A stretch of DNA of 21,564 bases from assembly GCA_036379295.1 (NCBI GenBank), contig DASVGY010000052.1:1-21564 (forward strand), written 5' to 3'. Within the stretch, counting starts at the first letter, position 1, and each line of letters starts with the position of its first letter. The DNA comes from Pseudopedobacter sp036379295. Lineage in GTDB: Bacteria > Bacteroidota > Bacteroidia > Sphingobacteriales > Sphingobacteriaceae. Below the pieces are notes generated by a model. It was not told where the DNA came from and searched no databases. It saw nothing but the letters and a program-made list of their open reading frames with translations. The position numbers and the translations under genes are program-made. Shown one piece after another: positions 7,219 through 14,525 of the stretch.

Positions 7219-8463
7219 ATGGCTTCAATAGTTACGGAAGAGGTAGAACACATCAGTGATGTGTATAAGTTAACATCTATTCTTTTAGAAAACAAGGCAG
7301 ATTCTTTAGAACAGTTATTAGCCGCAGCGTGTAAAATTTTTAAGGCAGAACTTGGTTTAATATGTTTGCTTAAAGATGATAAATACACTTTAACAAGTGT
7401 GCATTCTGCACTACCTTACGATGTTGACATTACCGCAATCCCTACTTTAGACGAAACTTTTTGTTACCACGCTATTAAAAAGGGCGGTATTTTAGAACTG
7501 CCAGATATTGATAAATCTGATTATAACAAGCTCATTTGCTGTGATGTTTTAAAGGTAAAAAGTTATATTGGTATTCCCTTAAAATATGATAATGAGGATG
7601 TTGGAACCATCAATTTTTCATCTCGCGAGGTCAGAAAAGATGGTTATAGTAAAAAGGAGCTAGAATTATTAAGCTACCTTAACCAATGGGTAAGTCATCA
7701 TCTTAACAGAAATTATTACAAAAAAACCTTAAGGGAAAAAAATGAAGAGTTAGAGGCAAAAAATAAGGCTGCTGAGGTTTTAATGGAAGAAAACAACCAG
7801 CTTATTCAAATACTTGTTCATGATTTAAAGTCTCCGTTAAGCAATATTAAAATGCTTTCGTACCTTTTTCAAGATTTTGCCCGAGACCCAGATAGCGAAG
7901 AGCTGCTTGCCATATTTAATAAAAGTTTAGATTATGTTTTTCATTTAATAGAGCAAATGGAAACGCTAAACAATATGGAAACTTTTTCTACCCACAATTA
8001 CATCGAAGATTTTGATTTAAACGAATTTATAGCAGCTAATGTTAAAGATTTTACAAAAGTTGCCGAAGCAAAATCAATTTTACTGAATTATCAGGCTGAA
8101 GGCACAAAATCCGTGATCAAAACAGACATGAACTTTTTAAAAAGAATCATGTATAATTTAATTTCTAATGCTATCAAATTTTCTCCGTTCAACAAAGAAA
8201 TTTTTGTGACTTTAAATCATGATGACAGCCATTTTTTTATCTCTGTGAAAGATGAGGGGCCTGGTATTGGCGGTGGCGAGCTTTCTAAATTGTTCCAAAA
8301 GTTTGTAAAACTTAATAACCGGCCAACCAATTCAGAAAGTTCATCTGGCTTAGGATTGTTCATCGTTAAAGAATTATTGAAAAGAATAAATGGCGATGTA
8401 TTGGTTGATACCGAGCCGGGGAAAGGCAGCATATTCACCATCAAACTGCCTTTTCAAATTTAG
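7219..8463 (+). CDS. cytoplasmic GAF-domain sensor histidine kinase
   Basis: The 414-residue protein joins an N-terminal GAF sensor (about 15-162), a coiled-coil linker (about 166-195), a HisKA dimerisation domain and a HATPase_c domain (about 300-412). Phospho-accepting H201 lies in HDLKSP. The ATP site has the N-box NLISNAIKFSP (313-323), the G1 box DEGPGIGGGE (345-354), the F-box LFQKFVK and the G2 box SGLGLF (376-381). All are intact, so it should be an active kinase. There is no membrane segment or signal peptide, so it senses a cytosolic ligand or a partner. The GAF ligand cannot be told from sequence. No response regulator is adjacent, so it is an orphan kinase. A bulged stem at 8491-8510 follows the stop but has only a weak T-run, so termination there is uncertain. 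Confidence 0.93.
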   Translation: MASIVTEEVEHISDVYKLTSILLENKADSLEQLLAAACKIFKAELGLICLLKDDKYTLTSVHSALPYDVDITAIPTLDETFCYHAIKKGGILELPDIDKSDYNKLICCDVLKVKSYIGIPLKYDNEDVGTINFSSREVRKDGYSKKELELLSYLNQWVSHHLNRNYYKKTLREKNEELEAKNKAAEVLMEENNQLIQILVHDLKSPLSNIKMLSYLFQDFARDPDSEELLAIFNKSLDYVFHLIEQMETLNNMETFSTHNYIEDFDLNEFIAANVKDFTKVAEAKSILLNYQAEGTKSVIKTDMNFLKRIMYNLISNAIKFSPFNKEIFVTLNHDDSHFFISVKDEGPGIGGGELSKLFQKFVKLNNRPTNSESSSGLGLFIVKELLKRINGDVLVDTEPGKGSIFTIKLPFQI

Positions 8464-8509
8464 CATCTGCTGTTTTTGGTATTTATTCCGGCCAACCACC
8501 AGGGTTAGG

Positions 8510-8536
8510 CTTTCCACAAAAGCCAACTTATCCACA
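8510..8536 (+). promoter_or_regulatory. perfect DnaA box plus a near match upstream of mutS
   Basis: TTATCCACA at 8528-8536 is the exact consensus DnaA box, and CTTTCCACA at 8510-8518 is a close relative in the same orientation, 18 bases away start to start. They lie 25 bases before the likely mutS -7 element. Two boxes alone do not make an origin. Chance or DnaA-linked control of mutS are both possible. Confidence 0.3.
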
Positions 8537-8561
8537 ATTAAAAAGGGCAAACATTAATTTT

Positions 8562-8569
8562 TAACTTTG
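8562..8569 (+). promoter_or_regulatory. -7 promoter element of mutS
   Basis: TAACTTTG is an exact TAnnTTTG match. Transcription would begin near 8575, only about 15 bases before the TTG start at 8590. No TTTG is present at the usual -33 distance. Confidence 0.5.
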
Positions 8570-8589
8570 CGTTTCAAAAAATAAAATCA

Positions 8590-11202
8590 TTGGCAAAAAG
8601 CAACGATAAAGAAACGCCCCTAATGAGCCAGTATAACCAAATAAAGGTTAAATATCCTGGTGCGCTGTTGTTATTTAGAGTAGGCGATTTTTACGAAACT
8701 TTTGGAGAGGACGCTGTTAAAGCATCTCAGATTTTAGGAATTGTACTCACCAAAAGAGCAAACGGTTCTGCTTCGCATATTGAGCTGGCTGGCTTTCCAC
8801 ACCATTCTATTGAAACCTATTTGCCAAAATTGGTTAGGGCAGGGCAAAGGGTTGCCATTTGCGATCAGTTAGAAGATCCAAAAACTGTTAAAGGCATTGT
8901 AAAACGGGGCGTAACCGAGTTGGTAACACCGGGCGTTGCGTACAGCGAGAATATTGTTCAACAAAAGACCAACAATTATTTGGCTTGTTTACATTTTGAA
9001 AAGCAAAGCATTGGCGCTTCTTTTTTAGATATATCAACAGGCGAGTTTTTGTTAGCACAAGGAAATTCAGAATATATTGATAAGCTTTTGCAAAGCTTTA
9101 AACCCAGTGAAGTAATTTTTTCTAAGGCTAAATCAAGGGATTTTACCGAAACTTTTGGAAATAGTTTTTACACCTATGCGCTTGATGATTGGGCTTTTAC
9201 CACCGATTATGCCGAGGAAACTTTATTAAAGCATTTTGAAGTAAAATCTTTAAAAGGCTTCGGTGTTGAACGATTAAGCCTAGGTATAGTTGCCGCCGGG
9301 GTATGTTTACATTATTTGGGCGAAACCGAGCACCGGCAGTTACAGCACATCAGTAATATTTCCAGAATTGAAGAAGAACGCTACATGTGGCTGGATAAAT
9401 TCACCATTCGCAATCTGGAATTGATTGGCTCTAACAATGAAAACGCCAAAACACTAATTGATGTTTTAGACCATACATCTTGTGCAATGGGAGCTAGGAT
9501 GATGCGAAAGTGGATGGTGATGCCGCTTAAAAACGAAAAGCCTATTCAAGAAAGGCTGGCAGTGGTTGAGTGTTTTTGCGATAACATTGAGATAAGGAAT
9601 CAGCTTCAAACTTTCATCAGACAAATTGGCGATTTAGAGCGTTTAATTTCTAAAATCGGTTTACAAAAAACCAATCCCCGCGAAATAATTCAACTAAAAA
9701 AAGCGCTAACAGCCATTGTTGAGGTAAAAAATATTTGTACAAACATTGATCAACCGGCGGTAAAACGCATAGCAGAACAAATTAATCCTTGCGCTTCTAT
9801 CAAAGAAAAAATAGAGACTGAATTATTTGCAGATCCGCCAGTTGCTTTAAATAAAGGAAAAGTTATGGCCGATGGTTTAAACGATGAATTAGATCGTTTG
9901 AGAAAAATAGCCTTCGGTGGTAAAGATTATTTGTTGGAACTGCAAAAACGTGAAGCAGAAATTACAGGGATAAGTTCTTTAAAGATAGCTTTTAACAATG
10001 TTTTTGGCTATTATTTGGAAGTTTCTAACACACACAAAGATAAAGTTCCGCCAGAATGGATTCGCAAGCAAACCCTGGTGAATGCCGAGCGCTACATCAC
10101 GCCAGAACTTAAAGAATACGAAGACCAGATTTTAGGCGCTGAAGAAAAAATACTAGCCATTGAAACCCGCCTTTTTACCGATCTGGTAACAAGCGTAGCC
10201 GATTTTATTAAGCCTATCCAGCTAAATGCGTTTTTAATTGCGCAGTTAGATGTTTTGCTTTGCTTTGCCGAAATCGCTCAAAAAAATCATTATGTAAAAC
10301 CTAAAATTAATAATGATAAGTTGCTGGATATTAAAGGGGGAAGGCACCCGGTGATTGAGCAAAACCTACCACTGGGCGAAGATTACATCACCAACAGCGT
10401 GTATCTGGATAATGATTCGCAACAGATAATCATCATCACTGGGCCTAACATGTCTGGAAAATCGGCTTTACTTAGGCAAACCGGGTTAATTGTTTTAATG
10501 GCACAAATGGGCAGTTTTGTGCCCGCTAAAGAAGCTACTATTGGTATTGTAGATAAGATTTTTACAAGAGTAGGTGCATCAGATAACCTATCTTCTGGCG
10601 AATCAACGTTTATGGTAGAAATGAATGAAACGGCAAGCATATTAAACAACCTATCAGACAGAAGTTTAATTTTGTTAGACGAGATTGGCCGGGGAACTTC
10701 AACCTACGATGGGATTTCTATTGCGTGGTCTATTGCAGAATACCTGCACAATCATCCATCGGCGAAAGCCAAAACTTTATTTGCTACCCATTACCACGAA
10801 CTAAACGAGTTGAGCAATTCTTTTAGCAGAATTAAAAATTATAATGTTTCTGTTAAAGAGGTAGGCAACAAGGTCATTTTTTTACGCAAGCTGGTACCGG
10901 GCGGCAGCGAGCACAGTTTTGGTATTCACGTTGCAAAAATGGCAGGGATGCCCTCTTCGGTGTTAAAAAGAGCAAATGAGATTTTGTTACGCTTAGAGAA
11001 TGAACGTACCGGCGGCGAACACGTAAAAGCCAGCCTAATGAAAATGCAGAAACAACCTGTACAGTTACAGATGTTTACTTTGGATGACCCCGTTTTAATA
11101 AAAATTAGAGATGTTTTAAATAATTTAGATGTTAATACGCTTACCCCTGTGGAGGCTTTAATGAAGCTTGACGAAATCCAGAAAGTTTTAAAAAAATCTT
11201 AG
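8590..11202 (+). CDS. mutS: DNA mismatch repair protein MutS
   Basis: MutS binds mismatched DNA and, with ATP, recruits MutL. The 870 residues cover the full MutS1 layout. The mismatch-reading domain carries the F-x-E motif F34-Y35-E36 in GDFYETFGEDA. Connector and lever/clamp domains run from about 130 to 570. The ABC ATPase domain has Walker A GPNMSGKS (618-625), Walker B ILLDEIGRGTS (694-704) and the THYHEL switch (733-738). A C-terminal helical tail follows. The start used is TTG at 8590, which gives MAKSNDKETPLM, an N-terminus I recognise from related MutS proteins. An ATG at 8623 would remove 11 residues and is a weaker choice. A -7 motif lies 21 bases upstream. The NlpC/P60 lipoprotein gene begins one base after its stop. 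No mutL is near. Confidence 0.98.
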   Translation: MAKSNDKETPLMSQYNQIKVKYPGALLLFRVGDFYETFGEDAVKASQILGIVLTKRANGSASHIELAGFPHHSIETYLPKLVRAGQRVAICDQLEDPKTVKGIVKRGVTELVTPGVAYSENIVQQKTNNYLACLHFEKQSIGASFLDISTGEFLLAQGNSEYIDKLLQSFKPSEVIFSKAKSRDFTETFGNSFYTYALDDWAFTTDYAEETLLKHFEVKSLKGFGVERLSLGIVAAGVCLHYLGETEHRQLQHISNISRIEEERYMWLDKFTIRNLELIGSNNENAKTLIDVLDHTSCAMGARMMRKWMVMPLKNEKPIQERLAVVECFCDNIEIRNQLQTFIRQIGDLERLISKIGLQKTNPREIIQLKKALTAIVEVKNICTNIDQPAVKRIAEQINPCASIKEKIETELFADPPVALNKGKVMADGLNDELDRLRKIAFGGKDYLLELQKREAEITGISSLKIAFNNVFGYYLEVSNTHKDKVPPEWIRKQTLVNAERYITPELKEYEDQILGAEEKILAIETRLFTDLVTSVADFIKPIQLNAFLIAQLDVLLCFAEIAQKNHYVKPKINNDKLLDIKGGRHPVIEQNLPLGEDYITNSVYLDNDSQQIIIITGPNMSGKSALLRQTGLIVLMAQMGSFVPAKEATIGIVDKIFTRVGASDNLSSGESTFMVEMNETASILNNLSDRSLILLDEIGRGTSTYDGISIAWSIAEYLHNHPSAKAKTLFATHYHELNELSNSFSRIKNYNVSVKEVGNKVIFLRKLVPGGSEHSFGIHVAKMAGMPSSVLKRANEILLRLENERTGGEHVKASLMKMQKQPVQLQMFTLDDPVLIKIRDVLNNLDVNTLTPVEALMKLDEIQKVLKKS

Positions 11203-11203
11203 G

Positions 11204-11776
11204 ATGGCTAAAAAAATTATAAAACATCAAAATTTAAAAATTTGCAAGTCCTCAACTCTCATTACGTTTTACGCAATACTTTTTGTCTGTTTTAGCGCAT
11301 GTAAATCAAAGAAAAATCTTTCCAATGCTCCATCGCATCGTTTTGAAAAACCCTCCAATAGCATTGCTAACAAATACGCTAAAGCCATGGATGTTTCTAA
11401 AAAGCATATTAAAAACGGCGACTTATACAATTTTATTGATGATTGGGAGGGTACAAAATACCAGTATGGCGGTTTAAGCAAACGCGGTATTGATTGCTCT
11501 GGCTTGGTTTACTTAATTTATCAGGAGGTTTACGGTAAAGAAATCCCTAGAAATACCAGCCAGCAGGTGCAAATTATCAAAAGAAAATACGAGAGCCAGT
11601 TAAAAGAAGGCGATTTGGTTTTTTTTGATTTTGAAGGGAAAAAGTTTAGCCATGTGGGCCTGTACCTGCAAAACGGGTATTACGTACACGCCAGTACCAG
11701 AAAAGGGGTAATGTTGGAGAAATTGAAAAACCCCTACACCTATAAATATTTTTCCAGAGCAGGCTCGGTGCGGTAA
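11204..11776 (+). CDS. NlpC/P60 family lipoprotein, putative peptidoglycan endopeptidase
   Basis: The 190-residue protein has a long basic lead, a hydrophobic signal segment (about 18-32) and a lipobox ending in FSAC, with C33 as the lipidated residue followed by KSKK. The C-terminal NlpC/P60 domain (about 72-188) shows the full catalytic set: C98 in IDCSGL, H150 in FSHVGLY and H162 in YVHAS. Such enzymes cut peptide bonds in cell-wall stem peptides, usually gamma-D-Glu to diamino acid, and help wall growth. Length fits the small single-domain Spr/NlpC type. The ATG lies one base after the mutS stop, so it is almost certainly translated from the mutS message, although the functions are unrelated. 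The spacer after it has no clear terminator. Confidence 0.92.
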   Translation: MAKKIIKHQNLKICKSSTLITFYAILFVCFSACKSKKNLSNAPSHRFEKPSNSIANKYAKAMDVSKKHIKNGDLYNFIDDWEGTKYQYGGLSKRGIDCSGLVYLIYQEVYGKEIPRNTSQQVQIIKRKYESQLKEGDLVFFDFEGKKFSHVGLYLQNGYYVHASTRKGVMLEKLKNPYTYKYFSRAGSVR

Positions 11777-11922
11777 ACCGTTAAAGCGTAGTTTAAATTT
11801 AGCGAATTGGTTTTGCTGCACATTTGGGTAAAATTGGTCATCGCCAAAAAAAACGCCTTTAGCCCTTTTATACTCTATAAAAAATAACGAACTTCATTTT
11901 TTTATACAATTGAAATTCAAAC

Positions 11923-12045
11923 ATGCCCAACAATAATTCCGAGTACCATTTTTGGAGCAAATACAAACATTTTGCTGTCAACGAAATCCTTCTTTATGTC
12001 ATCATGGTAGTTGGTATTTTGGCCGGGATCATCATATTTAGCTAG
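11923..12045 (+). CDS. small 40-residue single-pass membrane protein
   Basis: A short frame from ATG 11923 to TAG 12043-12045 encodes 40 residues. The first half is hydrophilic and aromatic (SEYHFWSKYKHFAVNE). The second half (about 23-39) is one hydrophobic helix, LLYVIMVVGILAGIIIF, that runs to the C-terminus. The split between a polar head and a full-length membrane span is unlikely by chance, and the frame fills an otherwise empty spacer of about 300 bases. A near-match -7 motif TACAATTG lies 10 bases upstream (11905-11912). The function is unknown; small proteins like this often modulate membrane complexes. The exonuclease gene begins 32 bases after the stop. Confidence 0.6.
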   Translation: MPNNNSEYHFWSKYKHFAVNEILLYVIMVVGILAGIIIFS

Positions 12046-12077
12046 CAGATAATAGCATCAAATCCAAACCCAAATAA

Positions 12078-13040
12078 ATGAAACTTAATTTAAAACGTCC
12101 GTTAGCTTTTTTTGATTTAGAATCAACAGGTGTTAATGTAGCATCAGATAGAATTGTAGAAATTTCTATCCTCAAAGCATCGCCTGATGGCACAGAAGAA
12201 GTAAAAACGCTAAAAATAAAACCACTTATTCCAATTCCTTTAGAGTCATCTTTAATCCACGGAATTTATGATGAAGACGTGAAGGATGCGCCAACATTTA
12301 AAGAGGTAGCTCAAGAAATTATTGATTTTATAGGCGATGCAGATTTGGCAGGCTATAATTCTAACAAGTTTGATATCCCGATGTTGATGGAAGAATTTTT
12401 AAGGGTAGGGATTAATTTCGACATTGAAAACCGCAGTTTTGTAGATGTACAAAACATCTTTCACCAAATGGAACAGCGCACCTTAAAAGCGGCATATCAG
12501 TTTTATTGTGGCAAAAGTATTGTAAACGCACACTCCGCAGAGGCCGATATAAGGGCTACGTACGAAGTTTTGCTTGCGCAGATTGAGAAGTACGAGGGCA
12601 AAGAATTTGAAGATAAAAAAGGGAACATTAGTAAACCGGTGGTAAACGATGTAGAGCGTTTACATGCCTTTACTAATTTAAATAAACCTGTTGACTTTGC
12701 CGGCAGAATGGTTTATAACGACGACGATGTGGCCTGTTTTAATTTTGGAAAGCATAAAGGAAAGCCCGTAACGCAGGTTTTTGAAGAGGAGCCAAGTTAC
12801 TACGCCTGGATGATGAACGGAGACTTTCCGCTTTACACCAAAAACCGCCTAGAAAAGTTTTGGAAGAATCATCGTTCTCAGAAGACTGAAAACAAACAAC
12901 AACAGAAGCCACAGGAAACAGCAAAAACGGTAAGCCCCGCTAAGCCGCCCTACACAAAAGAAGCAAGGGTTGAAAAGCCAGCAAAGCCAGCAGACGATGA
13001 TATGTTAAAAGCTTTAGCTAATAAATTTAAAAAATTATAG
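12078..13040 (+). CDS. DnaQ-like 3'-5' exonuclease with exonuclease X-type C-terminal domain
   Basis: The N-terminal two thirds (about 8-172) form a DEDDh exonuclease domain of the DNA polymerase III epsilon/exonuclease X type. It carries D13 and E15 in FFDLESTG, D99 in YNSNKFDIPML, and H152 plus D157 in HSAEAD, so all five acidic/histidine residues are present. A second small domain (about 205-265), FAGRMVYNDDDVACFNFGKHKGK and on, resembles the C-terminal domain seen in exonuclease X-like proteins. A flexible Lys/Pro/Gln-rich tail (268-305) and a basic end follow. It probably trims DNA 3' ends in repair or proofreading; it is not itself the replicative epsilon subunit for certain. It heads a tight plus-strand run, with the epimerase-like gene 3 bases downstream. 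Confidence 0.9.
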   Translation: MKLNLKRPLAFFDLESTGVNVASDRIVEISILKASPDGTEEVKTLKIKPLIPIPLESSLIHGIYDEDVKDAPTFKEVAQEIIDFIGDADLAGYNSNKFDIPMLMEEFLRVGINFDIENRSFVDVQNIFHQMEQRTLKAAYQFYCGKSIVNAHSAEADIRATYEVLLAQIEKYEGKEFEDKKGNISKPVVNDVERLHAFTNLNKPVDFAGRMVYNDDDVACFNFGKHKGKPVTQVFEEEPSYYAWMMNGDFPLYTKNRLEKFWKNHRSQKTENKQQQKPQETAKTVSPAKPPYTKEARVEKPAKPADDDMLKALANKFKKL

Positions 13041-13043
13041 GCG

Positions 13044-13916
13044 ATGGTAGTTTTAGAAAATGACTTCGTAAAAACCATTATCAGTAACAAAGGCGCAGAA
13101 ATACACTCCTTAGTTGATAAAGCAAATGGTACAGAATATATTTGGCAGGCCAACCCCGAAATTTGGGCTTTTCATGCGCCTAATTTATTTCCGATTGTTG
13201 GTGGTTTAAAAAACAATACTTTAAACGTAAACGGCAAGCAGTTTACCATGAATCGGCATGGGTTTGCCCGCCACGTAAATTTTAGAAGGATTGAGTCTAC
13301 ACCAAACAGCGCTATTTTCGAGTACCGCTATGATGAGGAAACTTTACAATCATACCCATATAAATTTGAATTTCAGGTACTTTACCATTTAGAAGCCAGA
13401 ACACTTCGGGTTTCTTATAAAGTCATCAATTTAGATGCGGGAGACATTTACTTTTCTGTAGGAGCGCATCCAGCATTTAATGTCCCATTTTCTAAGGATG
13501 AAAATTTTGAAGACTATTATATTGAATTTGAGAAAGTCGAAACATTGGTGAGCTACCAGTCTGGTGCGGATGGACTGCAAAACGGCCAATCTAATACCGT
13601 TAAAACCGTCAATAACACGCTTGCCTTGAGCAGAGATTTGTTTGTTAACGATGCTCTTATTTTTAAACATATACAATCTAAATCAGTAATATTAAAAAGC
13701 CAAAAAAGCAATAAGCAAATAAAAGTTAGCTATCCAAATTTTGATTATTTGGGCATTTGGACCAAAAATGATGCGCCATTTATATGTATTGAGCCATGGC
13801 TGGGTGTTTCTGATACGGCTGGAGAAGCAAAGGATATCGCTCAAAAAGAAGGGATTCAAAAGCTGGAGAAAGGGCATGTTTTTGAAACCGATTACATGAT
13901 AGAAGTAGGTAATTAA
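13044..13916 (+). CDS. aldose 1-epimerase family protein (LacX-like)
   Basis: The 290-residue protein belongs to the galactose mutarotase superfamily, all-beta cytosolic enzymes that interconvert alpha and beta anomers of sugars. Recognisable landmarks are NRHGFAR (70-76) around R71 and H72, GAHPAF (140-145) with H142, and the acid/base glutamate E250 in CIEPWLG. The spacing and short length match the LacX-like branch and not canonical GalM of about 350 residues, so the natural substrate is unsure; hexose or hexose-6-phosphate are options. There is no signal peptide. It starts 3 bases after the exonuclease stop and ends one base before the lipoprotein start, so the three genes form one transcription unit. 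Nothing in the sequence explains a functional link with the nuclease. Confidence 0.9.
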   Translation: MVVLENDFVKTIISNKGAEIHSLVDKANGTEYIWQANPEIWAFHAPNLFPIVGGLKNNTLNVNGKQFTMNRHGFARHVNFRRIESTPNSAIFEYRYDEETLQSYPYKFEFQVLYHLEARTLRVSYKVINLDAGDIYFSVGAHPAFNVPFSKDENFEDYYIEFEKVETLVSYQSGADGLQNGQSNTVKTVNNTLALSRDLFVNDALIFKHIQSKSVILKSQKSNKQIKVSYPNFDYLGIWTKNDAPFICIEPWLGVSDTAGEAKDIAQKEGIQKLEKGHVFETDYMIEVGN

Positions 13917-13917
13917 T

Positions 13918-14295
13918 ATGCACACGGATAAGAGCCATCGTAATTTTAGTATTAAAAACATTGCCTTTGCCTTGGGCTTTATTTTGTGCTTTGTTTATGC
14001 CTGTAAAAAGGATGAAGTTGAGGCTGCAAATGCAACTGTAATAAAAGATTGTACCGGAAATTACCTCCGGGTAAACGAGCAAGATTTTTTAATTTGCAAT
14101 GCTGAAGTTGTGGCATTATTTGGCAACGGTGCAACAGTGGTAGCGAGTTTTGAGAAAGTTAATACTTGTAATGGTTCGGGTGCTAATTCGGTTGTGTGCG
14201 CCATGTACCACCAAAACCAGGGCTGGATAAAGGTGCAAATGCTAAATGGTAAAGCCGTTGTTAGGCGCTTGGCTTCGAGATCCACGTTTAAGTAG
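13918..14295 (+). CDS. hypothetical lipoprotein with four conserved-looking cysteines
   Basis: The 125-residue product has a signal segment (about 14-27) and a lipobox ending in VYAC with C29 followed by KKDE, typical of Bacteroidota lipoproteins. The mature part of about 96 residues carries four more cysteines, C45, C60, C84 and C94, spaced so that two disulfides (for example C45-C60 and C84-C94) could form. It contains motifs such as DCTGNYLR and GWIKVQMLNG. I do not know a function. The texture resembles a small secreted beta protein found next to unrelated genes in Pedobacter-type genomes. It is the last gene of the exonuclease-epimerase unit, one base after the epimerase stop. The following spacer to thrS holds no obvious terminator before the thrS promoter. 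Confidence 0.75.
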   Translation: MHTDKSHRNFSIKNIAFALGFILCFVYACKKDEVEAANATVIKDCTGNYLRVNEQDFLICNAEVVALFGNGATVVASFEKVNTCNGSGANSVVCAMYHQNQGWIKVQMLNGKAVVRRLASRSTFK

Positions 14296-14444
14296 CCTTT
14301 TCTTTTCGAGACCCGATTATCAAAGCAATTTGCAAAAGAAAATAGACGCATTGATTTTGCGGGGCTTTATACCAGTACCAATATCATTCATCGTAGAGTT
14401 AGATTTCATCCTGCCAGGTCCCCAAAACATTAAAAAAATTCTCG

Positions 14445-14452
14445 TAGTTTTG
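14445..14452 (+). promoter_or_regulatory. -7 promoter element of the thrS-infC-rpmI-rplT operon
   Basis: TAGTTTTG matches TAnnTTTG exactly. Transcription should begin near 14458, giving a leader of about 68 bases that starts just before the hairpin at 14467. No good TTTG is found at the -33 distance. Confidence 0.5.
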
Positions 14453-14466
14453 CACCTCAATAAAAA

Positions 14467-14486
14467 ACGCTCATTTGTATGAGCGT
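14467..14486 (+). promoter_or_regulatory. leader hairpin of thrS with UUGUA loop (possible autoregulatory operator)
   Basis: ACGCTCAT (14467-14474) pairs perfectly with ATGAGCGT (14479-14486) around TTGT, in the predicted 5' leader 40 bases before the thrS ATG. The loop and closing pair read U-UGU-A, the same order as U33, anticodon UGU and A37 of a tRNA-Thr. E. coli thrS is controlled by ThrRS binding an anticodon-like leader loop, so mimicry is a fair guess. Against this, the loop is 4 or 6 bases, not 7, and a T-rich stretch from 14496 makes a terminator/attenuator an alternative. Confidence 0.45.
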
Positions 14487-14525
14487 ATGTTAATTATTTT
14501 TTACAACCTATAAATCATATTGTAG

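Noticed and set aside
8510..8536. replication origin upstream of mutS
   Set aside because: Only two DnaA-like boxes, no further cluster, and no dnaA, dnaN or AT-rich unwinding array nearby.
14246..14482. 78-residue plus-strand frame between the Cys-rich lipoprotein and thrS
   Set aside because: It overlaps the lipoprotein end, crosses the thrS promoter motif and reads through the leader hairpin; the residue mix looks random.
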